Below are positions 11,943-22,399 of a stretch of 64,000 nucleotides of DNA, in pieces. The translations under genes and the position numbers were made by a program. The DNA comes from Alentia gelatinosa. Taxonomy: Eukaryota; Annelida; Polychaeta; Phyllodocida; Polynoidae. Where the stretch lies: contig OX465580.1 in NCBI GenBank assembly GCA_950022655.1, forward strand, positions 4,263,122 through 4,327,121, written 5' to 3'. The number at the start of each line of letters is the position of its first letter. The stretch's first letter is position 1. A model generated the notes under the pieces. The model saw only the letters and a program-made list of their open reading frames with translations. It was not told where the DNA came from and made no database searches.

Positions 11943-12030
11943 AATCTGGGCTCCCGTATGCGATGACTGGAGTTTGGCGTAGTGATATCCGAAGCCAAAA
12001 TTCCAGGAGTCGCATACGGGAGCCCAGATT
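11943..12030. repeat. Palindromic (hairpin) element
   Basis: The outer arm aatctgggctcccgtatgcg is matched by cgcatacgggagcccagatt with no mismatch in the outer 20 bases. It lies in the intron between caspase exons 10910-11019 and 13076-13207. A related half-palindrome (gtatgcgac...gcgcatac) follows at about 12217-12237, next to the recurrent word caatgttaagcctatgg. Confidence 0.85.
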
Positions 12031-13075
12031 TAAATGAATAAGGTTTTGATTTTAACAATATTTTTATGTGAGGATAATAACAAAAAACATGATAAAAACT
12101 TTCTGAAGTCCTCCATATAGCTCTCCTTGCTGCTCTGAAGGCGCTTGGAACTACTTTCAGCTGCTTATCTCTGATTGGTCCATTTTTTGTACGTTCCTAG
12201 GAGCGATTTTTTATCCGTATGCGACATATGGGCGCATACTGAAAGTCAATGTTAAGCCTATGGGATTTTATATTAGGGGTAGGATAATGCTTTGAGATAG
12301 GTGGTCACTCTCACTGTTCTTTCTGCCCTCTCTACCATGATTTTCTGTCCCTGAGCAGTGTTTTGGTTGTGTTTAGTGAGGTGACCGTGTCAGTAACTAC
12401 CATGAAACTAGTAGATGGTTTCCGTTCCTGGAACAAGACCATCCATGGGGATTTTCATGTGTCCCATCTTTACTTCACCATGGTGGAATTTTCACATTGT
12501 CCTGATCGACCCGATCAACTGCCGGGGGCCGCCATCTTGGATTTGTCCTCACTTTGATTTGTTTCATTTTCCCTGCTGACTCACTAGCAGCTAGTTTGAA
12601 CCCGAAATAATGAATATTACGCAGGGGTTTAGCACAGGGCTCCGCAGTGGCTTTTGCGGTCTTCACCATAATGATAATATTTACACCGCCATCTTGGTTT
12701 TTAAAAGTAGTTCATGACCTTTTATTTAGACCACACCCCTTTCCGGCAAAAGTAGTCTCTAGTACCTAGATACTACTAGTTCCGGTCTCTCGACCAATCA
12801 GAATGCTCCATTTCCGTGACATCACAGCACTTCCGTTCAGCAAGTAGGTCAACCGGAAGCTGCACCTTAAGTCTTACGTGCTCAATGACACCTATTATAC
12901 TACTTTTAACAGACAAAGTTTACTACAGATGAACACTACAAATGTGCCTACTTTAACCGTTTATGAAATTGAACATGATTTCTTTCCAAACCAAACGCGA
13001 CTATGTCATTCTAATACTGGGCAATAAAAGAAAGGTTACCAACTTCTTTGGAAAAAAAACAAGAAGAGACATTAC

Positions 13076-13207
13076 TTTGTTGAGCTGCGTACGCGAAGTA
13101 GAAATCTATCCCCATGGGAAGAGTAATGTCGTCCCCGTCAGAGCAATCACATTCATCCTCCATGCTGACATCATCAATATCGCTCTTTTTTCCATAGTTG
13201 TAGATCC
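13076..13207 (-). CDS. Caspase, exon for inter-subunit linker and start of p10
   Basis: On the minus strand the exon follows acceptor ggctttcag and ends at donor A|GTAATG. Reading phase fits the upstream exon (which ends one base into a Gly codon) and the downstream exon (a split Ser codon). It encodes IYNYGKKSDIDDVSMEDE, then a short Asp/Cys-rich stretch, then ITLPMGIDFYFAYAAQQ. The DFxxAYA block is the start of the p10 subunit. The acidic part, with several Asp residues, is the linker between p20 and p10 where caspases are normally cut during activation. Which Asp is used cannot be told. Confidence 0.88.
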
Positions 13208-13867
13208 CTGAAAGCCAAAACACATGCTTTAAACATATCGCTAAATAAACATGACCGACAGGTATATCATACTATAAAACCAAAGGAACAATCACTGAAC
13301 CATGTCTGTATTTATATGAAGGGAATGAAATATTTAGGGAATACTAGAATAGATTGAGGAGCTAAACAAGTTAGTTTACTAAACTAAAGAGTTCGGGTCT
13401 GGTATCTTGGTACACTATAGTAGTACTCCCTTTATTTATATACCTGATTTTATTGAAACAATGTATAAATTTTAGCTTAATAGCCTGTAATTCGTAAATA
13501 CAGACATTATACATTCATAACAAACATGTAGAGATGCGTTTTTAGGGTATGTTTTTATTATGCTGAATATTTCTGCTAGGTTTACATCATCACCCCAGCA
13601 GTCCTGGCAATGGATTTTGGCACAATCCCAACTTATCTTGGTACTTTTATGGTTTTTGCCTGCTTGGCCCCAAATATCCCATCAACCTAAGCCCCACCGC
13701 GTCGAGTTGAGACCTTCCTATCTTGACTTGTTATGTTCAAACCCTGATGGGTAGCTGGACCATTCAAGTCTGCCTAAGACCCCTTAGGACCTCCACGATT
13801 CAGGTCCTGTTCACTTAAGACTTCTTATGGTCACTTATAATGCACAAGTCAAGTTAGGATGACTTAA

Positions 13868-14182
13868 CCCTTTAAGGACGGCTGCATGGGGCTGAGCTAG
13901 TCACATAAGGACGGGTGCTAGTGGCAGTTTGTCTGGCTAGAGGACGGGCACATAATGGTTAAAACTGATATCCAAGTTTGCAATCATGCGATATGATACA
14001 TAATCATAAATATTATATTACTTTTTAATAGAAATACTAAATATGATGTTATATCTACATTTTCTGAAGATTTCATGAATATTGCTCTATTATTTCTTTG
14101 TTAATATTGGGACAATGATGCCTCAAGGCATCATGCGTCTTTAGCGCGGTGATGCCTCCAGGCATCATGCGTCCTTAAAGGA
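13868..14182. mobile_element. piggyBac-like MITE with TTAA target site
   Basis: Terminal inverted repeats ccctttaaggacg (13868-13880) and cgtccttaaagga (14170-14182) match at 12 of 13 positions. They are flanked by TTAA on both sides (13864-13867 and 14183-14186). TTAA duplication and a CCCTTT-type end are characteristic of piggyBac transposons. At 315 bp with no coding capacity it is non-autonomous. Near the right end, two gatgcct-aaggcatc palindromes repeat in tandem. It lies in the large caspase intron. Confidence 0.85.
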
Positions 14183-14785
14183 TTAAACACAATTAAGACA
14201 GAATGTGGTGCCTTGCTGTCCATACCTCCACGTTACCTTGCCGACAGCTTCCTCAATGTATAAAAATGCGCTTCGCAAAGCTCCTTCATGTGTCTGTGAG
14301 GGAATACCTCACCTGACCTGCACCTAATCTCCTCTAAACCTTGTGATGGTCGTCACTGACGTTGAAGTGGTATTTGTCTGTATCATTGTAGCACTCATAA
14401 CTTCTCTTATCAGAAGGCGGAAGCGGAGAGCTGAGAAGTCCTGCCGCCTCTTTGAATTGAGTGTGACGGAAAGCAGTTCCCACAGGTGCCGCAGAAGAAA
14501 ACGCAGTATCTGGGTTCACGATTGATTATCTGTATCCAAACTTTGTATATATATACTCCATAGTACTGTTGTTAGTGTTTTTCATTTCCAAGTTTCATTT
14601 CCGAGTTCTAATTTGTTTCAATTCCTTTTAAGTCAATTCTACAGTTACTTCTATGCTTTCTATAAGGGAAATCAATGAGAGTCGACAGGATTGAGTCTTA
14701 CCCAGTCTTAACAGGTCCTAAGTGGACGTACTGGGGCCTAGGAGGTTGTGAACATCAGGCAAAATTGTCTTAAGTTGCCTTGAGT

Positions 14786-14983
14786 CGTCGGTCTTCCTTA
14801 CCCCCTGTAGCATGCTGCGCCTGCAAAGAACCTGGCAGGGTCTAACTCGTCGGTCTTCCTTACCCCCTGTAGCATGCTGCGCCTGCAAAGAACCTGGCAG
14901 GGTCTAACTCGTCGGTCTTCCTTACCCCCTGTAGCATGCTGCGCCTGCAAAGAACCTGGCAGGGTCTAACTCGTCGGTCTTCC
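14786..14983. repeat. 62-bp tandem repeat, three units plus part
   Basis: Units start at cgtcggtcttcc at 14786, 14848, 14910 and 14972. The first three are nearly identical over 62 bases, including gtagcatgctgcgcctgc and ctggcagggtctaact. The fourth stops after about 12 bases. The repeat is intronic to the caspase gene. Confidence 0.9.
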
Positions 14984-15639
14984 TGTCAGGGGTGGACTCA
15001 ACTCGACGGCCTCTGTGCGAAGTCCACAACCGGACCCCGCTGAGTTACGACCACCGAGCCCGTCCACTTCAGACGAGTTATACCCTGTCCTGACGGCCCA
15101 GCCCAGCTACACCCAAACCCAACGGTCATAAACCACAGGGGTTACCGGGACTGCCATGGCGGATTAAAATGTGTCTAAGGGATGCCAGAACATGGCAACT
15201 GCATAGAAAAAGGTTCTGTAGTCTTTAGATACTATATTTCTTTAGTACTGTTTTTTTTAGATATGTGAAACAACATGAGCGGCAGGGGTAGCAAAATTGG
15301 TAATATACCTAGAACCTGATATCACAAAAAACACCAAAAAGATAGCTCAAAATGTTCCTAAGTGATGCTACAATATGGTCAGATAGCAGAAAGCTGCATA
15401 TGAAAGGTTATATAGTAAATTATCTAAGAAACAAATATGTGGAAAATTGCAGATGTGTAAAGGGGACATTAATAGTACACACATGAAAAAGGCTGCTGTA
15501 GGCACTGAAAAGACATATTTTGATTCTGTTTGCTGTACTGAGTCCACAAGGGACCAGAATATGAAGTGCAATACCAATGTTTAATCTAATGAGTCATTGT
15601 AATGCTTAAAACAACACAGAACCAATTATTTTCATAATA

Positions 15640-16870
15640 GGAAGCAGCGGGTATGGGTCGGCAATTCTTTGTCAGCCTACGCAGTTATCGATAAGGGTGT
15701 TCCCCAAGGCAGCATTTTAGGGCCTCTCCTCTTTAATTGTTATATTAACGATATTCATAATCTAGGCTTTCTCTGTTCGCACATTTTCTATGCCGACGAC
15801 TTAGTCTTATTCACGCATGATAAAAATATAACATCCTCAATTTATCGATTGAATACTGACCTAAAGATGTTAGAGGCTTGGTGTAATGATAATAGAATGT
15901 TGATAAATGCAACACAAAAAAAACCTATGTATTTTTGGCCCGAAACAAAAATTAAATAAACTTGATCTTGTAAAGTCGGAGAATTGTGTTTACCTAAAGG
16001 GAAATCTCCTTCCGAGATGTCATAGTTATAATTACTTAGGCATAACTATAGATGACACACTGGACTGGGGGAAATGTGTAGGGGAAACCTTGAAACGTGT
16101 TAACCATAAATTTTTTAGACTTGCAAAAATTAGAAGATATATAAGTAAAGAAATCTGTGTAAAGATTTATAAAAGTATGATAGCACCCATTTTTGATTAC
16201 CCCGGTTATTTTGTAGGGGGGGGGGGGGGGTCTAAAAAGACATATCTATCTAAACTACAGAAAGCTCAAAATAGGGTACTTAGAATTTTTACTTGGTCGA
16301 GCGTCGGAGATCTGTCTGTCAATAAACTGCACTGTATCTGTGATATACAAACCCTTGAAAGTAGAAGAAAATATCTGAATCTGCTCTACATGAGGAAGTA
16401 TGCAGAAAGGGTTGGAAAATCCAGTATCTAGAGCTCAGGGTAAAAGGACAATAAAATTAAAGAGACCTAGGACCTCATTTTTTAAGCGAAGTCCCCTCTA
16501 CAGGGGTAAAGATGACTGGAATAATCTCCCTAAAGAGATCCAGGATAGCTCTCTGTACACATATAAAAAAACATTTAAAAACCAAATTCACCTATGGCTT
16601 AGAATCTTTAGAGTAGTTTAGTTCGGGACCGATATGCTATTTGATTATTTATATTATTTATATAACTAGTTATCCGAACCGGTAGTAACTTCCCCGTCTC
16701 AACTCATTATTACCTCATACCTACTGTAAATACCTGTATACTATATGACGAGATGCGTTACTGGCCTAAAATGTTACCGTATTGTAGAGTGGCCAGAATA
16801 CCTGCCATGGTAGAGTCCACTGTTTGTACTCCAATTTTGTGCAATAAATAAAAAAAAACCAAAAAAAAAC
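15640..16870 (+). mobile_element. 5'-truncated LINE (CR1/L2-like), RT 3' half
   Basis: The reading begins inside a reverse transcriptase (NRKQRVWVG, then GVPQGSILGPLLF and FYADDLVLF, where YADD holds two catalytic Asp) and runs on to the C-terminal region typical of CR1/L2-type elements (KAQNRVLRI; RSPLYRGKDDWNNLP). Frameshifts occur at about 15950 and 16400, and a poly-G run at 16217-16231 lies within the coding part. The 3' UTR ends in caataaataaaaaaaaacc near 16870, an A-rich LINE tail. The copy is antisense within the large caspase intron. Confidence 0.85.
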
Positions 16871-17325
16871 CAACCAAGTAATGATTTTCAGCACTCAGAA
16901 TTATAGGCATTCAGGCATTTTGATGTTAGGTCTCTTTAACAGCTGTTGTCATGGTAATCTGACCACTTGCCAGAGCGACAACAAGTGGAAATGTTAACTA
17001 GAAGGATGGATCTACAAGATAAAACAATAAAACATATGTTTCCAGGGGGACAGCCAACTCCAATTCCAGATTGGCCCAGGGACTAATAGGCTTAACATTG
17101 GCTGACTGTATTCGGGCAACCATGCTATTAAGGCCACTCAAAAAAACAAACTTGGTTTTCATCACCGCGCGCATCTGCAAAAACGATTTGAGAAGTGTTT
17201 TTTTTTTTTTTTTTTTGGTTTAAATAAGATGAACCTTGATAGAAATTAGGAAAAGTATGTGTATTTAGTATCAAATTAAAGCTCCTCATGCCAGTGATGC
17301 TTTCAATGTATTAACAGTATGAATC

Positions 17326-17407
17326 TAAAAACCCTGCGTATGCAGACACCCCGCAGAAACGGGCACTTTGGCCCGGAATGGAAGGTGACCGCTTACGCAG
17401 GGTTTTA
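17326..17407. repeat. Palindromic element
   Basis: The ends aaaaccctgcgta and tacgcagggtttta are inverted copies, and an inner gggc-ctttggccc pair continues the fold. It lies in the large caspase intron, about 220 bases from an inverted copy of the word caatgttaagcctat (about 17089-17104). Confidence 0.7.
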
Positions 17408-18553
17408 CTGTATGTCTAAAGCCCATTTTATGACACTTTTAAGCCATCTTTGCTGCAGCAAAAAAAAAAAAAAAGTGCCCATCATATTTTTCATGGCTTG
17501 GTGATGAGAAACAAGTTTTATTTTTGAGTTGCCTAAGTTTTATTTATCACACGGTGGTTACAAATGAATTATTGGATAAATACTAAACTGAACTTGAGTT
17601 AGTAGTGGTAGTGTTTATCACACTCCAGTCAGGTCTGCCTCTCACAATGCTCGGCTAACGCTTCGCCCGACCTGCCCGTCGTGAAATACACACTAACACT
17701 ACTAACTCTCATTCAGTTTATATACTAACTATTCGACTGATCTTTTCATAGTTTATTGAGTTTGTTAATTAAGTAGTTCCTTTGTTTAATCGCATGGGTC
17801 TGGGTGATTCTAATTTTCTGAGAGGCTGTGACTGTAGGATGCAGTCCATGCGGTGCTGGGTGGCTGCGTTCGTACATGGCTGCAGATTTGGAAAGCATTC
17901 CGGACCAAAATTGTGGTGGTGCTTCGTCTGCACCTGACACCCCGCCACTACAATAGTGGAGCAGTCACAGGCTCTGGTAGTAGTAGCCCAACCTTCGGAT
18001 AGATCATAAATCTACTCCGGCGATGTAATTGCTACCCTACAGCATGGAGTTGTCCCATTACACTAAGTCCATATAAGGAATATAGTAGACCGAGTAGCCA
18101 ATGACTGCACTCGCAGCAAACCCCGACCTTGACCCTGACCTCCTTACATGATATTTATAGCGCCTTGGGACAGTTCTACGGTCCAGAGTTGACCTCGAAT
18201 CTTAGGGGCCACTACCACCCTCCCTATGAGCAGTCAGCTTTATTGGTTTTCGGTATTTGAGCCGGATGACTATAGAGCCTATTCACACAAAACCAGACCC
18301 TAACAACTTAGATAAAATAATGTTTTTACAGTTTTTTACAACAGAAGAAGCTCTACTGTTCATTTACAGTCTTAGGCCTGTTACAGTGCACTCAGTAGAC
18401 TCAAATCCCAACAACAACACCTAGGTGTCAGGCAAAGCAGGAGGAGCAAGTTTATAAGCAGAAGCCAATATCCTTGCTCAAGTACCGAGAAGGTTTGGAA
18501 AAACTGCCATGGAGACCCCAAAGGGTTTGTTCTTCTTAGAAAGAACACACAGA
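17408..18553. other. Intronic sequence without recognised gene
   Basis: No domain-bearing frame on either strand. It holds a run of A at about 17460 and ordinary single-copy-looking sequence, and lies within the 6.1-kb caspase intron. Confidence 0.4.
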
Positions 18554-19130
18554 AACTTCTTAAAGATTACTAAAAAAGAGGTTATATTTGGAAGATATGG
18601 TGTTGCCTCCTCAACCAGGATGGTCAATTATGTAATTTTACAAGCTAAATCCTTTGTGCATCAGCAGAAATTATTTTATGCAAATGACTTGGATATTATG
18701 GCTTTCATGGTGGAACTGAAGAGGAAATTAGAGACAGAGAAATATGTATATATGAAGGAATGTCGCATGCATAAATTTAAGTATTTAGCTCAACTGTGGG
18801 AGACAATCCAACAGGGGGGAGTGTGGACCTTTGGGGGGTGGGCAGTACTAACTGCAAATACTGTTTTGATGTGTCTGTCATATTGTCTTGTTGTGTTTTG
18901 TCCTGTATGAAAATAAAAAATAAAAAAATGAGGAGAAGAAATAATATTCCATGGGTGAGATGTGACACATGTATTTCGAAAATCTGTAGAAACAGGGTAG
19001 ATTAATTTACCATTGCATGACAACCCTATATCATTTAGAAATGTATCTGTCTCTTTACGGCTGCTAGAATACCTGTGTGTATATATCCTGTACAAGTTGA
19101 AAATAAAATACTCTCCACAATAAAAAAAAA
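18554..19130 (+). mobile_element. 5'-truncated L1/Tx1-like LINE tail with 16-bp target duplication
   Basis: The 16 bases agaaagaacacacaga occur at 18538-18553 and again at 19131-19146, flanking the insert exactly. Inside, an open frame encodes the C-terminal end of an L1/Tx1-type ORF2 (KKEVIFGRYG..., VNYVILQAKSFV, ELKRKLETEK, HKFKYLAQLW). A 3' UTR ending in aataaaa...caataaaaaaaaaa follows. Perfect target duplication plus an A tail is the signature of target-primed reverse transcription. The insert is antisense in the caspase intron and, with an unbroken duplication, fairly young. Confidence 0.88.
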
Positions 19131-19308
19131 AGAAAGAACACACAGAGTAACCTGTCAACCTTCTGTGAACCTGACCTTATATATAGACTAAGTTATGTAA
19201 CCCGGGCGCACCCGTGGCACTCCCGTGCATGGGCTCACCGGACCCACCACACAGCCAGGACTTGTAAGTTAGTTGCGGTAATTATTTTTCATCAAGGTTA
19301 CTACTTAC

Positions 19309-19609
19309 CTCCTCGACAGGCTTGTGAGAAGATCAGCTTAGGTTTGCCTCTCAGGTCATCGCAGTCCATCCAGTTGGCCAACTCATCAATACGCACCAAC
19401 CCTTTGTCTAGCCCCTTAATACATTCACAATGCTTCATGTACTTCTGGTCTTTATGACTGATACTCCCAAGTTCCTCTAATGGTGTTTCTTTACCATTTC
19501 GTTCGAGCACAAAGCTTTGGGTGCCATGGGCGAGGACACATATCACAGCACATTGCCATTCGGGATGATCCCTTCTTCTAAAATGCTCTTTCACCTTAGT
19601 ATGGATTTC
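19309..19609 (-). CDS. Caspase, catalytic p20 exon (His and Cys)
   Basis: Minus strand; acceptor ...catgtgtag, donor GGAG|GTAAGT. The exon encodes EIHTKVKEHFRRRDHPEWQC and then AVICVLAHG, whose His (codon 19526-19528) is the catalytic base. It ends with KPKLIFSQACRGG, whose Cys (codon 19316-19318) is the nucleophile in the family pentapeptide QACRG. Caspases are Asp-specific cysteine proteases of apoptosis and inflammation. Between LAHG and LRGKPKL this protein has roughly 20 more residues than a typical executioner caspase, including a Cys/Lys-rich segment. Start and end phases fit exons 20280-20453 and 13076-13207. Prodomain type, hence initiator or executioner class, is not visible. Confidence 0.95.
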
Positions 19610-19704
19610 CTACACATGTGATGAAAAATTAAACATTATTATGAAAATAACCTTTTTTAAATTATTATATACAACCTAACGCTGCTGGGGGTGGAATAGA
19701 TTTT

Positions 19705-19780
19705 GTTTACTGCCCAGGTTGACGTTTACTGCCAAGGTTGACGTTTACTGCCAAGGTTGACGTTTACTGCCCATGTTGAC
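19705..19780. repeat. 19-bp tandem repeat, four units
   Basis: Units gtttactgcccaggttgac, then gtttactgccaaggttgac twice, then a fourth with ccatgttgac, start at 19705, 19724, 19743 and 19762. It lies in the 670-bp intron between caspase exons. Confidence 0.9.
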
Positions 19781-20279
19781 GTTCAGAGACGTTTGGTTTC
19801 TAGTGATATTAGCCAATAATTGAAGATATATAGGAATAGGGAAACCACGTACAGGTGGAAATAAGTCAAAATACTCGGTAAGGCTATGCCTTGGGCAGTA
19901 ATTTTTCCAAGCCTTACCTTGTAACTTTGACTTATTCCCACCGGAACATAGTTTCCCTTTATTACCTTCCCTGCATTTATAAGTGTTTAAATATATATAG
20001 CATATTTTATTTTTCTAAAATGATTCGTGATTTTAAATTGCAAAAGCTCCTTATGCATTTAAAAATAATTTGGTATATAATTTTTAAAAAGGACAGTAAT
20101 CAAGAATTGATCTAGATTTAAATCTACAAATTGAGTTCAAGGCAGACACTGTATTGAAAGTAATTAATGAACTAGATGAATCCAAAGGCAGTGGACTTCC
20201 CCAGATCTCTAATAAGATACTGTTGTATTCTTTGAAATGTATTGTGCCTATATATCTCTCTATAACATTGGATACTGAC

Positions 20280-20453
20280 CATTGCTGTGAGGCCATCGTC
20301 ATCATTGTAGACTGTCACATCGAAGTGAAGGTCAGTGAACAGTTGCTTCATACAGTCACGGTCTATGTCAGTCCCTTTACGTTCTCTCTCACCACTCCCT
20401 TTCACATTGAAGATTAGACAAGGTCCACGTGGATCTCGGTGCATGGGGTAGCT
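20280..20453 (-). CDS. Caspase, N-terminal p20 exon
   Basis: Minus strand; acceptor ...gatactcag, donor ATG|GTCAGT, 174 bases. It encodes SYPMHRDPRGPCLIFN, then GERERKGTDIDRDCMKQLF and LHFDVTVYNDDDGLTAM. The PRGxCLIxN opening strand, the R-x-GTD-x-D motif (its Arg lines the S1 pocket) and the F..L.F.V....D pattern are the conserved start of caspase p20. The usual second Asn after IIN is replaced by VKG here. The exon joins in phase 0 to 19309-19609. The upstream prodomain exon(s) should lie above 20453 on the minus strand but were not recognised. Confidence 0.93.
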
Positions 20454-20926
20454 CTGAGTATCACAAATAAGTATAATTGATATGGGTACAATGAATCAGG
20501 CTGATCTCTGCGGAATTATGCAAATCATACCCTTGGTAAAAAAGTGTGTATCATCTATGACAGTAAGATGTAATTTTGATAAAAAAAATTCAGAAATAGG
20601 TACATCCTCTTATTTTTTGGGGATCAAGTCAATTAGTAGAATTGTGTATATCTATCGTTGATAAGTTTAAAGCTTATATAAAGCAATTAAGCTTTGTTAA
20701 TTAATTCAAAAGATTAAGCCCCGCCCCACACACTATTGAGCATGCGTGAAACGGAGCTACTAAGGGCATTTATTCACTGGGGGTACCGGGGCACACTGTC
20801 AGGCTTTGTGTACATGTACCCTGGACAACTTTGAGGCAATGGTCGTCTATAGGAGCGCTGCTCCAATGCTAAAGCATAGGAGTGGTGTTAGGGCCTCGCT
20901 ACCTGCGCCGACAGTCAGACTGGAGC

Positions 20927-20964
20927 TATAAAACCGACACCTAGACAGCTGAGGGCAGTCAGTC
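20927..20964 (+). promoter_or_regulatory. Candidate TATA + initiator core promoter
   Basis: TATAAAA at 20927-20933 is followed about 30 bases later by an initiator-like TCAGTC at 20959-20964. A 5' UTR-like stretch and an ATG in good context (aaccATGa) at 21011 follow. The arrangement is that of an RNA polymerase II core promoter, read on the plus strand and divergent from the caspase exons. It could belong to an unrelated gene or to a retroelement. Confidence 0.45.
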
Positions 20965-21010
20965 ACGCCTGACACTCAGCAGAGCACACACACAGCCGTG
21001 ATTATAAACC

Positions 21011-21450
21011 ATGACAAGCACTATGGGCAGAACAAGAACATATGGTAACTAAAATAATATATGCTCAATATCTATGTATATCTGTGTATCTATATTTACA
21101 CAGGATAATCTCACTGTATTTTGCACATTTTGTAATAATTATGCAAGGCCAGGTGAGAGAAAGTTAGCAGGGCAGTGAGCCATGACATGAGGGTCAAGGC
21201 TGGACTGGTCCTGTAAGGGTTATTTGTAAACATGATATTTGTTGGAGGGAGGGAAGGTATCTATATAACTCTGTGTATCATGTGTCTCTCTATATATCTG
21301 TATGGGTATCTGTGTATCTTTGTCTGTGCATCTCATTGTGTCAGTTCATGTATCTGTGTGTATGTGTATGCCAGTGTGTGTCTGTGTATAGTGTCTGCCT
21401 ATCCATATATCTGTATGGCTGTTTATCTAAATATCTATGCACATAGATAT

Positions 21451-21481
<31 letters not shown>

Positions 21482-21929
21482 GTATTATATATATATATAA
21501 CTGCACTCTTTGGGGATTCATGTAATATAAGATCTACCCTCCATACTTCACCTGCAGCTCCCACCCTGTGGACTGACCACCATGCCCCTGAGTGTGGCTC
21601 CTATATACCCCCACACAGTGCAGACTGCGACATGGGGACGGGGTAAGCGGTCAGTGGCAGGTGCACAACACACAGGCTGCCCTGTCACACAGTGAGAGGG
21701 CGGCATTATATTTTTTGAAATTATCATTAAGATTAGTTCACGTATTTCAGCTTTAAAAGGATAATGTACCGTAGGCAAATATGGCACTATTTTGAAGATA
21801 TTTATGATTTGGAAGTATTTGGGTGATTATACGTTTATTACATATTTATATTTTACCTTACGTTAATTAGACATCATAATCATGTACTTTTGCCTTTTCC
21901 TAGATAATGCAGACAGTGACTTGGATTGA
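21011..21929 (+). CDS. Candidate two-exon micro-ORF (19 codons)
   Basis: ATG at 21011 opens MTSTMGRTRTY and runs into a donor TATG|GTAACT at 21044/21045. The next good acceptor, gccttttcctag at 21903, joins in frame to give DNADSDLD and a TGA at 21927-21929. The product would be 19 residues, basic then acidic. The coordinates span an 859-bp intron (21045-21903). I do not recognise it. It may instead be only a first exon whose true partner exons lie elsewhere. Confidence 0.2.
21437..21503. repeat. AT-rich microsatellite
   Basis: Interrupted (TA)n with tgta units, in a region that also contains many tctgtgtat words (21260-21430). Low complexity. Confidence 0.8.
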
Positions 21930-22399
21930 GACTCTCCAAGCTCACTACTTCTTTTTGGCTCAACTACTACTTCATCTTGAGATTACATCGGATCAATCTC
22001 TCACTTGATATGAGTGAATGGTGATTGAAGGTGATATTAACAAGGAGATTTGGCCACTTGCCACATGGACAAACGTTTTCATGAACAGTTTTTTACTTGT
22101 CATTTGATTACTACGTTGATGTCAACTTTACCTGACCTCATTGATGAATTTTAAGTGATTTAAGATTGATTTGGAACTGTGCCAAAGTTGTGATTGAATA
22201 TTAAGACTACCCATGATGCCAAGCTGAACCTCTGTACTTATTCATGTAACGTTTGAAGTGATTTATTATAGTCTGAGAAACAGTATTTCACTCTCTGACC
22301 TCTTTTATGACACTAGAGACACATATAATTGAATATAGTAATTATTCCTTAACTTTAAGATGTTAATTATCATCTAATTAACATAATTCATTATCCCTA

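Noticed and set aside
12363..12557. Plus-strand frame with FRSWNKTIHGD as a caspase-like p10 exon
   Set aside because: It is on the opposite strand to the caspase gene and the resemblance is limited to a few residues. The true p10 exon was found at 10910-11019.
18790..19158. Minus-strand frame at 18790-19158 as a gene
   Set aside because: It lies opposite the LINE tail and its A-rich 3' end and shows no domain. It is a shadow of the insertion.
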